Assembly (NCBI GenBank): GCA_019748065.1
Contig: JAIEQB010000010.1
Span: 29,179-93,178, forward strand
DNA from: Alphaproteobacteria bacterium
GTDB lineage: Bacteria > Pseudomonadota > Alphaproteobacteria > UBA9655
DNA: 64,000 nucleotides
Direction of reading: 5' to 3'
The notes beneath the pieces were generated by a model. It did not search any database. It saw nothing but the letters and a program-made list of their open reading frames with translations, and was not told where the DNA came from. Position numbers and translations under genes: made by a program. Of the stretch, positions 19,214-28,783 are shown piece after piece. Each line of letters opens with the position of its first letter. Position 1 is the first letter of the stretch.

Positions 19214-19828
19214 TTAATGTTGAAAAATATCAACTTCATTCCATCCTTGAATATCTAATTCACATCTTGCCGGAATAAATTTAAAGCATGCCTTTGCAAT
19301 TGACTCTCGTCCTTCTCGCCTCAAAAGTTCTTGCAAAGCTGCTTTCAACCGATGAAGGTAGATGACATCATTTGCAGCATATTCCATTTGCTTATCTGAA
19401 AGTTGTTCTGACCCCCAGTCAGAGGTTTGCTCAGTTTTTGAGATTTCAACGCCCAAAAGTTGTTTGCACAAGTCCTTCAATCCATGTTTATCCGTATAGG
19501 TCCGTGAAAGCCTAGAAGCTATTTTTGTACAAAAAAGAGGGGTCGCATCAACCTGCAAATAATATTTTAAGATCGCATAATCAAAACGAGCGAAATGAAA
19601 AATCTTTTCAACATTTTTATCATTAAGAAGAGCCCTTAAATGAGGAGCCTCATAAGATGATTTCAGGGGTAAATGAACCAGGTGGCAGTCTCCCTCGCCT
19701 GAAGTCAATTGAACGAGCGTTAAGCGATCTCGTGGTATGTAGAGCCCCATTGCTTCCGTATCTATAGCAACAGAATGATTAAACTTAAGATTGGAAGGAA
19801 GGTCTCCACGATGATAATGAATTTTCAT
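19214..19828 (-). CDS. rnd: RNase D-type 3'-5' exoribonuclease, short form
   Basis: 204 residues, containing only the DEDD exonuclease domain and lacking the HRDC domains of E. coli RNase D. The acidic residues are visible in VAIDTEAMGL, FARFDYAILKYYL and YAANDVIYLHRL (the DEDDy Tyr and Asp). The family trims tRNA and other stable RNA 3' ends. It lies 40 bases upstream of kdsD and about 60 bases downstream of tRNA-Leu on the same strand. Confidence 0.85.
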   Translation of the reverse strand: MKIHYHRGDLPSNLKFNHSVAIDTEAMGLYIPRDRLTLVQLTSGEGDCHLVHLPLKSSYEAPHLRALLNDKNVEKIFHFARFDYAILKYYLQVDATPLFCTKIASRLSRTYTDKHGLKDLCKQLLGVEISKTEQTSDWGSEQLSDKQMEYAANDVIYLHRLKAALQELLRREGRESIAKACFKFIPARCELDIQGWNEVDIFQH

Positions 19829-19887
19829 GTTTTGCTTTCGTTACAGTTTGCATCAAGCAAGTAATACCCTGCAAGTATACCTTAGAT

Positions 19888-19974
19888 TGGTGCCCAGGAG
19901 AAGACTCGAACTTCCACAAACTCTCGCTCACTAGAACCTGAATCTAGCGCGTCTACCAATTCCGCCACCTGGGC
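19888..19974 (-). tRNA. tRNA-Leu (CAG)
   Basis: The 87-base gene has a 7-base-pair acceptor stem (GCCCAGG/CCTGGGC) and an encoded CCA. The long variable arm expected of leucine tRNAs is present. The anticodon stem CTAGA/TCTAG encloses the loop TTCAGGT, giving anticodon CAG. The T arm reads GTTCGAGTC. Confidence 0.95.
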
Positions 19975-20075
19975 TCCTAACTTTCGTTACTGAGATTCTG
20001 AGAAAAAGTCAATGATTTAGCAGAAGAATACTTTAATAAATTTTGATATACTGGCAAAAAATCAAGGTGAAAATC

Positions 20076-21002
20076 ATGCGTACAGTAACCATATTTGGCG
20101 GCTCAGGTTTTGTTGGAAGATATCTTGTCCAAAAATTTGCGGATAAAGGTTATCTTATTCGTGTTGCTGTCAGAAACCCTTTTGCTGCCAATTACTTAAA
20201 ACCTTTAGGAGAGGTCGGGCAAATCACCCCGGTTCAAGCCTCTATCCTTTCTTTAAAAGAGATTGAGAGAACGATTTTAGGGGCGGATATAGTTATTAAT
20301 CTTGTTGGGATTCTTTATGAAAAGGGCTCTCAAACCTTTGAAAAAATACACGTGGAAGGTGCAAAGAACGTAGCTAAAAAAGCTAAAGAATTAGAGGTGC
20401 CCACCCTCCTTCACATGTCCGCTTTAGGCGCAAATAAAGATTCACTTTCTCGTTATGCTTCCAGCAAAGCGCGCGGTGAAGAAGCTATTTTGAAAGCTTT
20501 TCCGACGGCAACTGTATTTCGACCTAGCGTTATTTTTGGGCCCGAGGATGCTTTTTTCAATCGATTTGCGGAGATGACGCACTTTTCTCCTTTTCTCCCT
20601 CTCATTGGAGGCGGAAAGACTCTTTTTCAACCCGTTTATGTGGGGGATGTAGGCGAATGCTTCTTAAAAGCTGTCTTTAAAAAAGAGGCCCAGGGAAAAA
20701 CTTATGAATTAGGGGGCCCAGAGATTTATTCATTTAAGCAGCTTATGGGGTATCTTTTAAAAACAATCCATCGCCAGCGCCTTTTACTGCCTCTTCCTTT
20801 TCCTTTAGCAAAATTTATAGCAACATTTACTCAACTCTTACCAACTCCACCTCTTACACCAGATCAGGTTGAGCTTTTAAAATCAGATACGGTTGTCTCT
20901 CCCAAAGCTCACACTCCCAAGGAACTTGGCGTTCATCTTAATGCCATGGAAGCTTTAGCGCCCTTTTATTTGGCGAGATATTGTCCTGGAGGTATGACTT
21001 AG
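20076..21002 (+). CDS. NAD(P)-binding epimerase-like protein, NDUFA9 (complex I accessory) family
   Basis: About 308 residues. The Rossmann motif is TIFGGSGFVGRYLVQKF at the N-terminus. The atypical SDR pattern continues with NLVGILYEKG, HMSALGANKDS and YASSKARGE (Tyr-x3-Lys). Alphaproteobacterial homologues are related to mitochondrial NDUFA9, and the sequence FRPSVIFGPEDAFFNRFA is characteristic. I chose ATG 20076, preceded by AAGGTGA, over an upstream ATG at 20043. It is convergent with bamE, overlapping by 4 bases. Confidence 0.85.
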   Translation: MRTVTIFGGSGFVGRYLVQKFADKGYLIRVAVRNPFAANYLKPLGEVGQITPVQASILSLKEIERTILGADIVINLVGILYEKGSQTFEKIHVEGAKNVAKKAKELEVPTLLHMSALGANKDSLSRYASSKARGEEAILKAFPTATVFRPSVIFGPEDAFFNRFAEMTHFSPFLPLIGGGKTLFQPVYVGDVGECFLKAVFKKEAQGKTYELGGPEIYSFKQLMGYLLKTIHRQRLLLPLPFPLAKFIATFTQLLPTPPLTPDQVELLKSDTVVSPKAHTPKELGVHLNAMEALAPFYLARYCPGGMT

Positions 21003-21460
21003 CGTCCCGGCCTATCATTGTCAGGATCTTTTCCATTAAAGCGGCCTACATTGCCAAAGATTTGCTCCAGAACGCCAAAGGTATGGCCTGCTGTGGGCGT
21101 GGAACGTTTAATATGTGAAACCACTTGGCGATCTTTTTCTGATAAGGAATCAAGGGCAATCACCTTTCCTTGATCATCAAAATCAATGCGTGTGATATTA
21201 CTTTTTAGGACAGTGGGTGAAAAAAAGGCTCGCCGCTGTGTTGTCTCCGACATATAAAACCACGTTTTATTTCCAAAGGTGGACACAGAAGAAGGAGTAC
21301 CTAAAAGCTTAGCTACTTGCTCTTTCGTTGTTTTCCCCACTTGAATGGTTTCCAATTGCTTCGGTTCAACCACATGACCTCGGTTATCAATGGTGGCACA
21401 CCCGGAAAGGACGGCTAGCAGGGAAAGGAGAGGTTTAAAAGATCTTGATTTCATCTTCAT
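20999..21460 (-). CDS. bamE: BamE/SmpA outer-membrane assembly lipoprotein
   Basis: About 153 residues. The signal peptide ends in a lipobox (AVLSGC). The BamE domain follows: QVGKTTKEQVAKLLGTPS, then TWFYMSETTQRRAFF and IDFDDQGKVIAL. BamE is a small lipoprotein of the BAM complex that inserts outer-membrane proteins. I place the start at ATG 21460; a further upstream start would add an implausible charged leader. Divergent from the cytochrome chaperone gene 43 bases away. Confidence 0.88.
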   Translation of the reverse strand: MKMKSRSFKPLLSLLAVLSGCATIDNRGHVVEPKQLETIQVGKTTKEQVAKLLGTPSSVSTFGNKTWFYMSETTQRRAFFSPTVLKSNITRIDFDDQGKVIALDSLSEKDRQVVSHIKRSTPTAGHTFGVLEQIFGNVGRFNGKDPDNDRPGR

Positions 21461-21503
21461 TTGTTTGTACGTGTCATTTATGCTTTGTAAAATAAAATTT
21501 ACC

Positions 21504-22031
21504 ATGCCTTTCGTTCTTCCCGCTGTCAACGGTTTCTGGAAAGGGTCAACAAAAAACCAAGGAAAACATTTATGTTTTTCCGCCTTGCATCAAGCGCGTC
21601 TCCCCATTTTTTATGAATCATGGAGAGTTCCCGATACCCTTGAAGGACGTTTTGATTGCGCCAGCCTTCATATGATCCTCCTTTTAAAATACTTAAAGGG
21701 GAGTCTTGCTCAAAACACTTTTGATGCTTTTTTTAAATACACAGACTTAACCTTACGAGAAGAAGGGGTGAGTGACCTTGGCGTTGGAAAACAAGTTAAA
21801 AAATGTGCAAAATTCTTTTATGGAACTCTCAAGTCTTATCATGAGGGTCTGGACGGCAAAGCTAATCTAGAACAAGCTCTTTCCCGAAATCTTTATGGAG
21901 GTGACTTTCCTTCTTCCCTTCCCAAAATGATTACCTATATAAGAAACTGTGATGCTCTTTTGGCAAACCATGATTTTGACAAGAATCACCCCATCCCTTG
22001 GCCTAAGGAGGAAAACCTATGTCCCCGCTAA
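21504..22031 (+). CDS. Ubiquinol-cytochrome c chaperone (CBP3/UQCC-like)
   Basis: About 175 residues. Diagnostic stretches are ARLPIFYESWRVPDTLEGRF, FDAFFKYTDLTLREEGVSDL and KQVKKCAKFFYGTLKSYHEG. The family assists assembly of cytochrome bc1 in Alphaproteobacteria and mitochondria. The chosen start (21504) removes a poor N-terminal extension; 21480 is an alternative. It overlaps the next gene by 13 bases, a pairing (chaperone then DUF177) that is common in Alphaproteobacteria. Confidence 0.82.
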   Translation: MPFVLPAVNGFWKGSTKNQGKHLCFSALHQARLPIFYESWRVPDTLEGRFDCASLHMILLLKYLKGSLAQNTFDAFFKYTDLTLREEGVSDLGVGKQVKKCAKFFYGTLKSYHEGLDGKANLEQALSRNLYGGDFPSSLPKMITYIRNCDALLANHDFDKNHPIPWPKEENLCPR

Positions 22032-22492
22032 TGACCAAGATTAATATTGACACCCTAACAACAAATCCCTTTGATATTTCTCTTAAAGCAACCCCCGACG
22101 AAAGGGCGGTTATCCAGAAAAGGCTCAGTATTATTTCTATTGAGAACATTGAAGCTAAATTACAATTAAGAAAAAAAGGACTCATCTTTCTAAAGGGAAC
22201 GATTCAAGCCGACATGACAGTCGAGTGTGTTCGCACGTTAGTTGCTTTTCAACAGCACCTCGAAATTAAAGTCGATGAAACTTTCCTCCCCCCTACAGGG
22301 AATACAGAGGCTCCCCTCCCAGAAGAGGTGGAACCTTTAGAGGAGGAGACATTAAACATTGGAGAGATCGTTATTCAACTGATCTCTCTTAATTTAGATC
22401 CCTATCCTGTGGCCCCCGACACGCTCCCTCTGGATTATCAAGAAGAAAAGCCTTCTGTCTCTCCTTTTGAGGTTTTAAAAAAGAAAAAATAA
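22019..22492 (+). CDS. YceD/DUF177 protein, 23S rRNA accumulation factor
   Basis: 157 residues. The DUF177 core is seen in GTIQADMTVECVRTLVAFQQ and the acidic C-terminal LNLDPYPVAPD. The E. coli relative YceD affects 23S rRNA levels. The usual partner rpmF is not next to it here. A strong ribosome site AAGGAGGAAAA precedes the ATG, which lies inside the end of the preceding gene. Confidence 0.8.
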   Translation: MSPLMTKINIDTLTTNPFDISLKATPDERAVIQKRLSIISIENIEAKLQLRKKGLIFLKGTIQADMTVECVRTLVAFQQHLEIKVDETFLPPTGNTEAPLPEEVEPLEEETLNIGEIVIQLISLNLDPYPVAPDTLPLDYQEEKPSVSPFEVLKKKK

Positions 22493-22513
22493 AGGGACTT
22501 TTCTTCCCTTTTT
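22491..22513 (+). terminator. Hairpin with T-run after yceD
   Basis: AAAGGGA and TCCCTTT form a perfect 7-base-pair stem around a 7-base loop, followed by a short T-run. It starts inside the yceD stop. The next gene begins only a few bases later, so it may be a partial terminator or attenuator. Confidence 0.4.
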
Positions 22514-22516
22514 CAA

Positions 22517-24199
22517 GTGACAAATTCTATGCCTTCTTATAGATTGTGCTCACTCCTGAATGATAAATCTTCTTGGAAACACATGAAATTATATATACAA
22601 AACCTTCTAAAAAAAATAAGTCCGGACGGTGCTTTGTTAACTTTTTTGAAGGAAGAAGCTCCTATTTTAGGACAAGATCTTTTACTTCTCGTTGCAAGTC
22701 TTTATATCTCTCTTTTTTTAAGACTTGGTGAAAATTCCTTTGAGTTTTCTTCAGCAGCTATCATTCTTAATGCTTTTCTTTATATTTTGTTGGGACTATC
22801 GGTTTTCTTAGGCAAACATGTTTATCAAACCTTTTGGGTTGTCCCCGAAGAAATTGAAGGAAGCTCAATTGTCAAATCTGTGACTTTTATAACCCTTCTT
22901 TATGTTCCTTTTATGTTTATATTGCCCAAGGCCTACACTCTCCCTGATTCCACACCCTTTATAAATTGGTTTGTTGCCATTGCCCTGCTTATGATACCTC
23001 GTCTTTTATATCGCTTGTGTCAAAACCGCCTCAGCCCCACTGAACAAGATGATCCTACCCTCATTCAAATGAAAAATATTGATTTAGCCGATTTTTTAGA
23101 AAGGAGTCCCCCTATCATCAACGAGGTGGCTGTACGTGCTTTAATCAAGGGAAAAAGAATTCTTATCACAGGAGCAGGGGGTACCATAGGAGCAGCTTTA
23201 GTCAAGAAAATTTCTGCCTTTTCTCCTGGACACCTTTGCTTGGTGGATTATAGCGAGTCCCCTTTATATTCGATCGGTCTTGAATTGAAGGAATCCTATC
23301 CCAAGATTCCTTGTGACTCCATGTTAGGAGATGTGGCCTGTCGAGAACGCATTCGTCATATCATCTCAAGCTTTAAACCAGAGATAGTGTTTCATGCCGC
23401 AGCTCTTAAACAGGTTCCTGTTATTGAAGAAAACCTTTCACAAGCTGTCTTAACAAATGTTATTGGGGCTCAAAACGTTGCTGAAGCCTGTCGTGATTTT
23501 AAGGTACGTTCCATGGTATTGATTTCCACCCATGAAGCGATCAACCCCACAAACACAATGGGAGCTACAAAGCGTCTCGCCGAATGTTATTGCCAATCCT
23601 TGGATCTTCTTGAGCGAAAAAAGCCAAATGGAACGCGTTACACCTGCGTGGAATTTGGCAATATTTTGGGTGCTGAAGGATCCGTCGTTCCGCTTTTTAA
23701 GAAACAAATTGAGCAAGGAGGACCTCTTACTTTAACTCATGTAGATATGGTGCGTCATTTTATTCCTCTTGATGAAGCGATAGCTCTTATTCTTCAAGCC
23801 CTTAGCTTAACCCTAAGCCAAGACGTTGCGCCGGGAAAAGTATTTCTCCTGAATATGGGAGACCCCATTAAGATTATAGATCTGGCAAAGTGGCTTATCA
23901 GCTGTGCCGGTCTTATTATTGATGAGAGTATTAAAATTAAGTTTACGGGACTGAGAGCCGGTGAAAAGCTCATCGAAGACGTACCCTTAGGGCGTTTCAT
24001 GCCTTCAACTCATCCTCAGTTGCTTCTAAGCTCTCCCCGCACCATGGACCACGGCTTTTTGATGCGAGCCTTTCATGAACTTGAAATTGTTGCCAAAAGC
24101 CAAGACAAGACTTCTCTTACTCGTCTTCTTCAAGCTCTTGTACCTGAATATAAAAAAGAAGACGGCCTTTCCGAAGCTCCTCTAGAAGAAGTCAGTTAA
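22517..24199 (+). CDS. Membrane-bound nucleotide-sugar epimerase/dehydratase-like protein (CapD/FlaA1 family)
   Basis: Up to 560 residues. Four membrane segments at the N-terminus (about 50-165) are followed by a short-chain dehydrogenase domain with GAGGTIGAALVKK near residue 218. The family acts on UDP-sugars, often as a 4,6-dehydratase, for surface polysaccharide. The motif normally STDKAVNPTNVMGATKR reads STHEAINPTNTMGATK, so the catalytic Asp-Lys pair is His-Glu while the Met and Lys of MGATK remain. The start is uncertain; ATG 22583 also fits. It runs convergent with a glycosyltransferase gene. Confidence 0.8.
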   Translation: MTNSMPSYRLCSLLNDKSSWKHMKLYIQNLLKKISPDGALLTFLKEEAPILGQDLLLLVASLYISLFLRLGENSFEFSSAAIILNAFLYILLGLSVFLGKHVYQTFWVVPEEIEGSSIVKSVTFITLLYVPFMFILPKAYTLPDSTPFINWFVAIALLMIPRLLYRLCQNRLSPTEQDDPTLIQMKNIDLADFLERSPPIINEVAVRALIKGKRILITGAGGTIGAALVKKISAFSPGHLCLVDYSESPLYSIGLELKESYPKIPCDSMLGDVACRERIRHIISSFKPEIVFHAAALKQVPVIEENLSQAVLTNVIGAQNVAEACRDFKVRSMVLISTHEAINPTNTMGATKRLAECYCQSLDLLERKKPNGTRYTCVEFGNILGAEGSVVPLFKKQIEQGGPLTLTHVDMVRHFIPLDEAIALILQALSLTLSQDVAPGKVFLLNMGDPIKIIDLAKWLISCAGLIIDESIKIKFTGLRAGEKLIEDVPLGRFMPSTHPQLLLSSPRTMDHGFLMRAFHELEIVAKSQDKTSLTRLLQALVPEYKKEDGLSEAPLEEVS

Positions 24200-24223
24200 A
24201 GATTTATTCTTTATAGAGTCAAG

Positions 24224-25027
24224 TTAGTCTTTTTGAACTATCTGTTTTTCCCAAATTTTCGCAACTCTCATCAAGCGTACATATGCGTAGTGATATGAAA
24301 GAAGAAGACCATAGCGTCCCCGTAGAATATTTCCTCTATTAAGGTAGGCAAAAAGAAAGCTAAAAGGAAATTCAAAAATAAGGCGAAAATTAGAAATCTG
24401 TCTTCCTTGGGAAGAAAAAACGGTCGCTTGTAAATCTGTATAGCTATTAGCCTTAGTGATTAAATTGGACAAAGACCGAATGCTTTTGTGATAAACGCTT
24501 CCTTTTAAAGTTGTATAGTTTGTATCCTTTTTAAAGACAACTCTGTCATGAATTTGACTCTCCGAATATCTGCCTTGATCGAGATGATAAAGACGAACAA
24601 CTTTATAAGTATAGGGAAAACGGCAAGGTTTTTGTTGATGAGGGTAGACATCCTTAATTTTTAATTTAAAGGCCCTTTTCGGAGAAGGTTCAGAGAGAAA
24701 CAATTCCTGAATTTCAACAGCTAACTCTGGTGAAATCGTTTCATCCGCATCTAAGTTTATCACCCATTTGTTTTGACACTGCTCTTCTGCAAATCTTTTT
24801 TGAGGGCCATACCCTGGCCAATCTTTTTCAAAAACCTTCGCCCCCAAACTTTTGCTAACACTAACCGTTTGATCAGTACTCCCTGAATCAACGACAATAA
24901 CTTCACTAACCCAATCACAAACACTTTTGATGCTCTCGGGAATTCTATCCTCTTCATTGCAAGCAATAATAAAAACGGAAACAGGAAGTTTTTGAGATGT
25001 TCTTTCAGACATTAATATACTTTTCAA
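24224..25027 (-). CDS. Family 2 glycosyltransferase, WaaE/KdtX-like
   Basis: 267 residues. The GT-A fold shows VSVFIIACNEEDRI, VIVVDSGSTDQTV and the metal-binding NLDADETISPEL. A hydrophobic segment occurs near the C-terminus (FEFPFSFLFAYLN). Members add a glucose or similar sugar to the LPS core or other surface glycans. The neighbouring CapD-like gene supports a surface polysaccharide role. The substrate cannot be read from sequence. Confidence 0.82.
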   Translation of the reverse strand: MKSILMSERTSQKLPVSVFIIACNEEDRIPESIKSVCDWVSEVIVVDSGSTDQTVSVSKSLGAKVFEKDWPGYGPQKRFAEEQCQNKWVINLDADETISPELAVEIQELFLSEPSPKRAFKLKIKDVYPHQQKPCRFPYTYKVVRLYHLDQGRYSESQIHDRVVFKKDTNYTTLKGSVYHKSIRSLSNLITKANSYTDLQATVFSSQGRQISNFRLIFEFPFSFLFAYLNRGNILRGRYGLLLSYHYAYVRLMRVAKIWEKQIVQKD

Positions 25028-25078
25028 AATTATAACGTGTTAGTCTTATAATAATTCTTAAGCGTAAGTGCAACATAC

Positions 25079-25492
25079 TCATACTTCCGTCGATTTTGTA
25101 TCCTTTAATCCTCTACTCAATTCTTGTCGCGCAGCTTCCGCCAATTTTTCGTACCGATCCTTAATTTGTTTCAACTGCTCTTCTGTCAGTTCTTCCAAAT
25201 CCAAAAGAGCATTGTGTGCGCCCTGGTGGGAGCCAATGAGCTCATCCAACTTAATTTGTATCGCCTCTCCATCCTTATTTTGCGTATTTTGAATGAGGAA
25301 CACCATAAAAAAAGTGACGATAGTCGTGCTTGTATTAATTACAAGCTGCCACGTATCTGAAAACTCAAAAAAAGACCCTAAGATAAGCCAAAGAATGACG
25401 CTAGCGCAGGCTAATACAAAAGCTGTAGGTTGTCCTGAAGCACGGGCAACAACACGTGCAAAATTTGAAAAATGTTTTGCAAGATCGATTAT
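25079..25492 (-). CDS. Low-affinity iron permease family protein, no standard start codon
   Basis: The frame encodes about 137 residues: IDLAKHFSNFARVVARASG, then two membrane helices (TAFVLACASVILWLILGSFF and LVINTSTTIVTFFMVFLIQ), the conserved NTQNKDGEAIQIKLDELI and a basic coiled tail. This matches the small iron-permease family. The full-length frame has no ATG, GTG or TTG upstream; only an ATA at 25490-25492 lies 5 bases after AAGGA. The first ATG (25306) would delete the first helix and most of the second. It is either an unusual start or a silenced gene. Confidence 0.6.
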   Translation of the reverse strand: MIDLAKHFSNFARVVARASGQPTAFVLACASVILWLILGSFFEFSDTWQLVINTSTTIVTFFMVFLIQNTQNKDGEAIQIKLDELIGSHQGAHNALLDLEELTEEQLKQIKDRYEKLAEAARQELSRGLKDTKSTEV

Positions 25493-25569
25493 ATTATTCC
25501 TTTTTTATTGCTCTTTTCCCTGTTACTTTCCATAAAGTAACTCAATCGATAATGCTTCGGAGATGATGG

Positions 25570-28173
25570 ATGGCGCAAGCAAATCTTAAAAAACAAAGCC
25601 CTGCAAATTCTCTCACTCCTATGATGGCGCAATATCTAGACATTAAATCCCAGCATCAAGACGCCCTTTTATTTTATCGCATGGGTGATTTTTACGAGCT
25701 TTTCTTTGAAGATGCGATTTTAGCCTCAAAAGCCCTCGACATCGCCCTAACAAAACGCGGCAAGGGACAAGATGGCGAAGACATTCCCATGTGTGGCGTT
25801 CCCTTTCATGCCAGCGACAATTATCTTGCGCGCCTCATCCGTCAAGGATTTCGGGTCGCTATTTGTGAGCAAACGGAAAGCGCTGAGTCCCGCACAACAA
25901 AAGGCCCCTTAAAGCGGGATGTTGTCCGGATCATTACTCCAGGAACACTAACGGAAGAAGGGTTGTTAGAGGCCAGCCAAAATAACTTTTTAACAGCTCT
26001 TGTACCCAATAAAACGGAAATGCTGGGCCTTGCATCTGTTGATATTTCCACAGGCGATTTTTGGGTAGAATCTACCTCTCTATCTCACCTCGAAACAGTT
26101 CTAATCCGTCTACAGCCCAGCGAACTTTTACTTCCCGATTCCTTCCTTAAAACTCCCGACCTTTATGAACTTTTTCAAGATCTTAAAAAACGACTCACTC
26201 CTTTACCTTCCAGTCGGTTTGATGAGCAAAATGGTCTTGAGCGTTTGAAGGAGCTTTATGGTGTTGACACCTTAGAGGCTTATGGAGACTTTAAACCTCA
26301 AGAAATCGCAGCCTGCGGAGCTTTGGTGGATTACATCCGTTTAACCCAAAAACAAGACCTTCCTTCCCTAAGAGCACCAAGACGACTCAAGGAAGGGGGA
26401 CATCTTGAATTGGATGCCGCAACCCGCCGGAATTTAGAGCTTCATTGCTCATTGGCCGGAGAAAAACGAGGCAGCCTTTTAGAGGTGATCAATCACACGG
26501 TGACTCCCATGGGTGCGCGCCTTCTCTCTCATCATCTAGCAGCGCCCCTTACAAATCTGAAGCAAATTCAAAGACGTCTTGACTGTGTGGATTTTTTCTA
26601 TAAAAACCCTACCATAAACAAGGCATTGCGCGCCGTTTTAACTTGTAGCCCTGATTTAGAGCGCCCTTTGGCACGTCTGAACTGGGGGCGAGGTGGCCCG
26701 CGAGATCTAGCTGCTCTCCAGCGGGGACTGTCTCTTTTGCCTGATCTAAAAAAGATTTTTGAGGGCCAGAACACGCCTGACAGCCTCATCAAAATTTTAA
26801 AGGGCTTGGGACATTATAACGAGCTCACAGACCGCCTGAAGCGTGCCCTCAAGGATGAACTTCCGCATTTAACCCGTGAAGGGGGATTTATTCGCTCTGG
26901 TTATCATCCTCCTCTAGATGAGCTTTTAGCCCTCAAAACAGACAGCCAAGGGGCTCTGATGGCCCTTCAAGAGAAGTATATCTCTGAAACGGGAGTGGCG
27001 TCTCTTAAAATAAAACACAATAATATTGTGGGTTATCACGTTGAAGTCACAAGTCTCCATAAAGATAAATTAGGTCCTGGATTTATCCACCGGCAAACCA
27101 TGGCCAATGCTATGCGCTTTTCCACTTCTGAGCTTGCTGACCTTGAAAAGAAAATCATCAGCGCCCTAGATCAAACCCTTGCCATGGAACTGTGTCTTTT
27201 TCAAGACTTGGTGGACGAGGTTACAATAAGAGCCTCTGCCATTATTGAAACAGCTCATGCCCTCGCCGCCCTTGATGTAGCTGCGAGTCACGCTTTCCTT
27301 GCAACGGAGAAAAATTATAAAAAGCCCCTTCTGGATGAAACTTTAGCCTTCGAGATTGAAGAGGGGCGCCATCCAGTGGTGGAGGCCCTTCTTCCCCAAG
27401 GCACACCTTTTATTGCCAATGGATGTCACCTTAAAGGGCTTTGGCTTCTCACAGGTCCAAACATGGCGGGCAAGAGCACCTTCTTGCGCCAGAATGCTTT
27501 GATTGCCCTCATGGCCCATATGGGCATGTATGTGCCTGCGCAAAAGGCCCATATTGGTATTATCGACCGAATTTTTTGTCGGGTGGGAGCCTCCGATGAT
27601 TTGGCGCGCGGCCGCTCAACTTTTATGGTGGAAATGACAGAAACAGCCACCATTTTAAACCAAGCCACCCCGCGCAGCTTTGTGATCTTGGATGAAATCG
27701 GCCGAGGAACGGCTACCTTTGATGGCCTTTCCATTGCTTGGGCTTGCGTTGAACATCTTGTGCATGTCAACCAATCGCGCGCTCTTTTTGCAACCCATTA
27801 CCATGAACTCACCGCTCTTGAAAAATCTCTGGAGGAGGTCAGCTGCTATACCGTTAAAATTCGGGAGTGGGAAGACAAAGTCATTTTTCTTCATGAGATT
27901 GGAAAAGGAACGGCGGACAAGTCCTACGGCATTCATGTAGGAAAGCTAGCCGGCCTTCCACCTGCCGTTGTCAAACGAGCCGAAGAAGTCCTTCTAACCC
28001 TTGAGGAAACAAAGCCTAAGCCCAAGTTGGTTTCAAAACCTCTTCCCCTTTTCATGGAAGCCTATAGCGCCCCCTCTCCCTTAACTAAAGCCGTTGAGGC
28101 CTTAAATCCTGATGAATATTCTCCGAAAGAAGCGTTGGAAAAGCTTTATGCTTTAAAGAAGCTTTTGAAATAG
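25570..28173 (+). CDS. mutS: DNA mismatch repair protein MutS
   Basis: 867 residues. The mismatch-binding Phe-x-Glu motif lies near residue 40 ([12 protein letters not shown]). Connector, lever and clamp domains follow. The ATPase shows [15 protein letters not shown] (Walker A, near 635) and [17 protein letters not shown] (Walker B). The C-terminal helix-turn-helix region is at [12 protein letters not shown]. MutS recognises mismatches and recruits MutL. Length and motifs are complete, so it should be functional. It begins 78 bases after the iron-permease-like frame on the opposite strand. Confidence 0.96.
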   Translation: MAQANLKKQSPANSLTPMMAQYLDIKSQHQDALLFYRMGDFYELFFEDAILASKALDIALTKRGKGQDGEDIPMCGVPFHASDNYLARLIRQGFRVAICEQTESAESRTTKGPLKRDVVRIITPGTLTEEGLLEASQNNFLTALVPNKTEMLGLASVDISTGDFWVESTSLSHLETVLIRLQPSELLLPDSFLKTPDLYELFQDLKKRLTPLPSSRFDEQNGLERLKELYGVDTLEAYGDFKPQEIAACGALVDYIRLTQKQDLPSLRAPRRLKEGGHLELDAATRRNLELHCSLAGEKRGSLLEVINHTVTPMGARLLSHHLAAPLTNLKQIQRRLDCVDFFYKNPTINKALRAVLTCSPDLERPLARLNWGRGGPRDLAALQRGLSLLPDLKKIFEGQNTPDSLIKILKGLGHYNELTDRLKRALKDELPHLTREGGFIRSGYHPPLDELLALKTDSQGALMALQEKYISETGVASLKIKHNNIVGYHVEVTSLHKDKLGPGFIHRQTMANAMRFSTSELADLEKKIISALDQTLAMELCLFQDLVDEVTIRASAIIETAHALAALDVAASHAFLATEKNYKKPLLDETLAFEIEEGRHPVVEALLPQGTPFIANGCHLKGLWLLTGPNMAGKSTFLRQNALIALMAHMGMYVPAQKAHIGIIDRIFCRVGASDDLARGRSTFMVEMTETATILNQATPRSFVILDEIGRGTATFDGLSIAWACVEHLVHVNQSRALFATHYHELTALEKSLEEVSCYTVKIREWEDKVIFLHEIGKGTADKSYGIHVGKLAGLPPAVVKRAEEVLLTLEETKPKPKLVSKPLPLFMEAYSAPSPLTKAVEALNPDEYSPKEALEKLYALKKLLK

Positions 28174-28256
28174 AGAAAATTGCAAAATTCTTTCCACTTA
28201 GAAAAATTAAAAATATCATTCCTCTTATTCTTCAAATTCAAGACCCAAAGATAGAG

Positions 28257-28415
28257 ATGTTGCTAAGATTAAATGTACTTTTACAAGAGGGAGATATGAA
28301 CGAAAATCAACTCATCCAATTGATTGAGTTCGTTATAAACCTTCCTAAAGAAAGCCATTTTTTCTCACAGAAAAATTATGCAAGGATTTTACTATGTATA
28401 TTAACTAGTTTTTAA
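28257..28415 (+). CDS. Possible small hypothetical protein after mutS
   Basis: A 52-codon frame encodes MLLRLNVLLQEGDMNENQL at the start and YARILLCILTSF at the end. No ribosome site is evident and no family is recognised. The frame continues open upstream for about 25 codons without a start, so it may be a gene remnant. Confidence 0.2.
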   Translation: MLLRLNVLLQEGDMNENQLIQLIEFVINLPKESHFFSQKNYARILLCILTSF

Positions 28416-28465
28416 ACTTCTCTTGTTAGCCTTGAATTGAAAAAGATCATAGCAAGAGGTACCTT

Positions 28466-28783
28466 ATGCAATTTTATACCCTCCTACAGAGATTATTGTG
28501 TTCTCGAAATAAGTTCAGCATGACAGTAATAAACATAAAATACAAAATATTTATTGTGCTATTCATTTTTCTTTTTTCTTCTTTGAACGTCTTTGCCAGC
28601 GCTCCTGAATGCCCTTTATATTCGACAAAGCGAGAATGCCTTGCCTCCGTTGAAGAAAACTATAAAAACTTTCTCGATTTTATCGAAAAAGAATACGATT
28701 CCCCCCAAGACACCTTAATTGAAGCCGCCAATGATATTAAAGAGTACGAAAGCCTCGCTTGCCAAAAAACTTGTCTAAATTAA
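28466..28783 (+). CDS. Small exported Cys-containing protein, unknown
   Basis: 105 residues. A hydrophobic stretch IFIVLFIFLFSSLNVFA at about 28-45 is a likely signal peptide, cleaved after FASA. Four cysteines in the mature part (PECPLY, RECLAS, LACQKTC) could form disulfides. AAGAGGT precedes the ATG at 28466; ATG 28520 would give a more usual signal-peptide length. No family is recognised. Its stop lies in the hairpin that ends the structured minus-strand RNA. Confidence 0.45.
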   Translation: MQFYTLLQRLLCSRNKFSMTVINIKYKIFIVLFIFLFSSLNVFASAPECPLYSTKRECLASVEENYKNFLDFIEKEYDSPQDTLIEAANDIKEYESLACQKTCLN

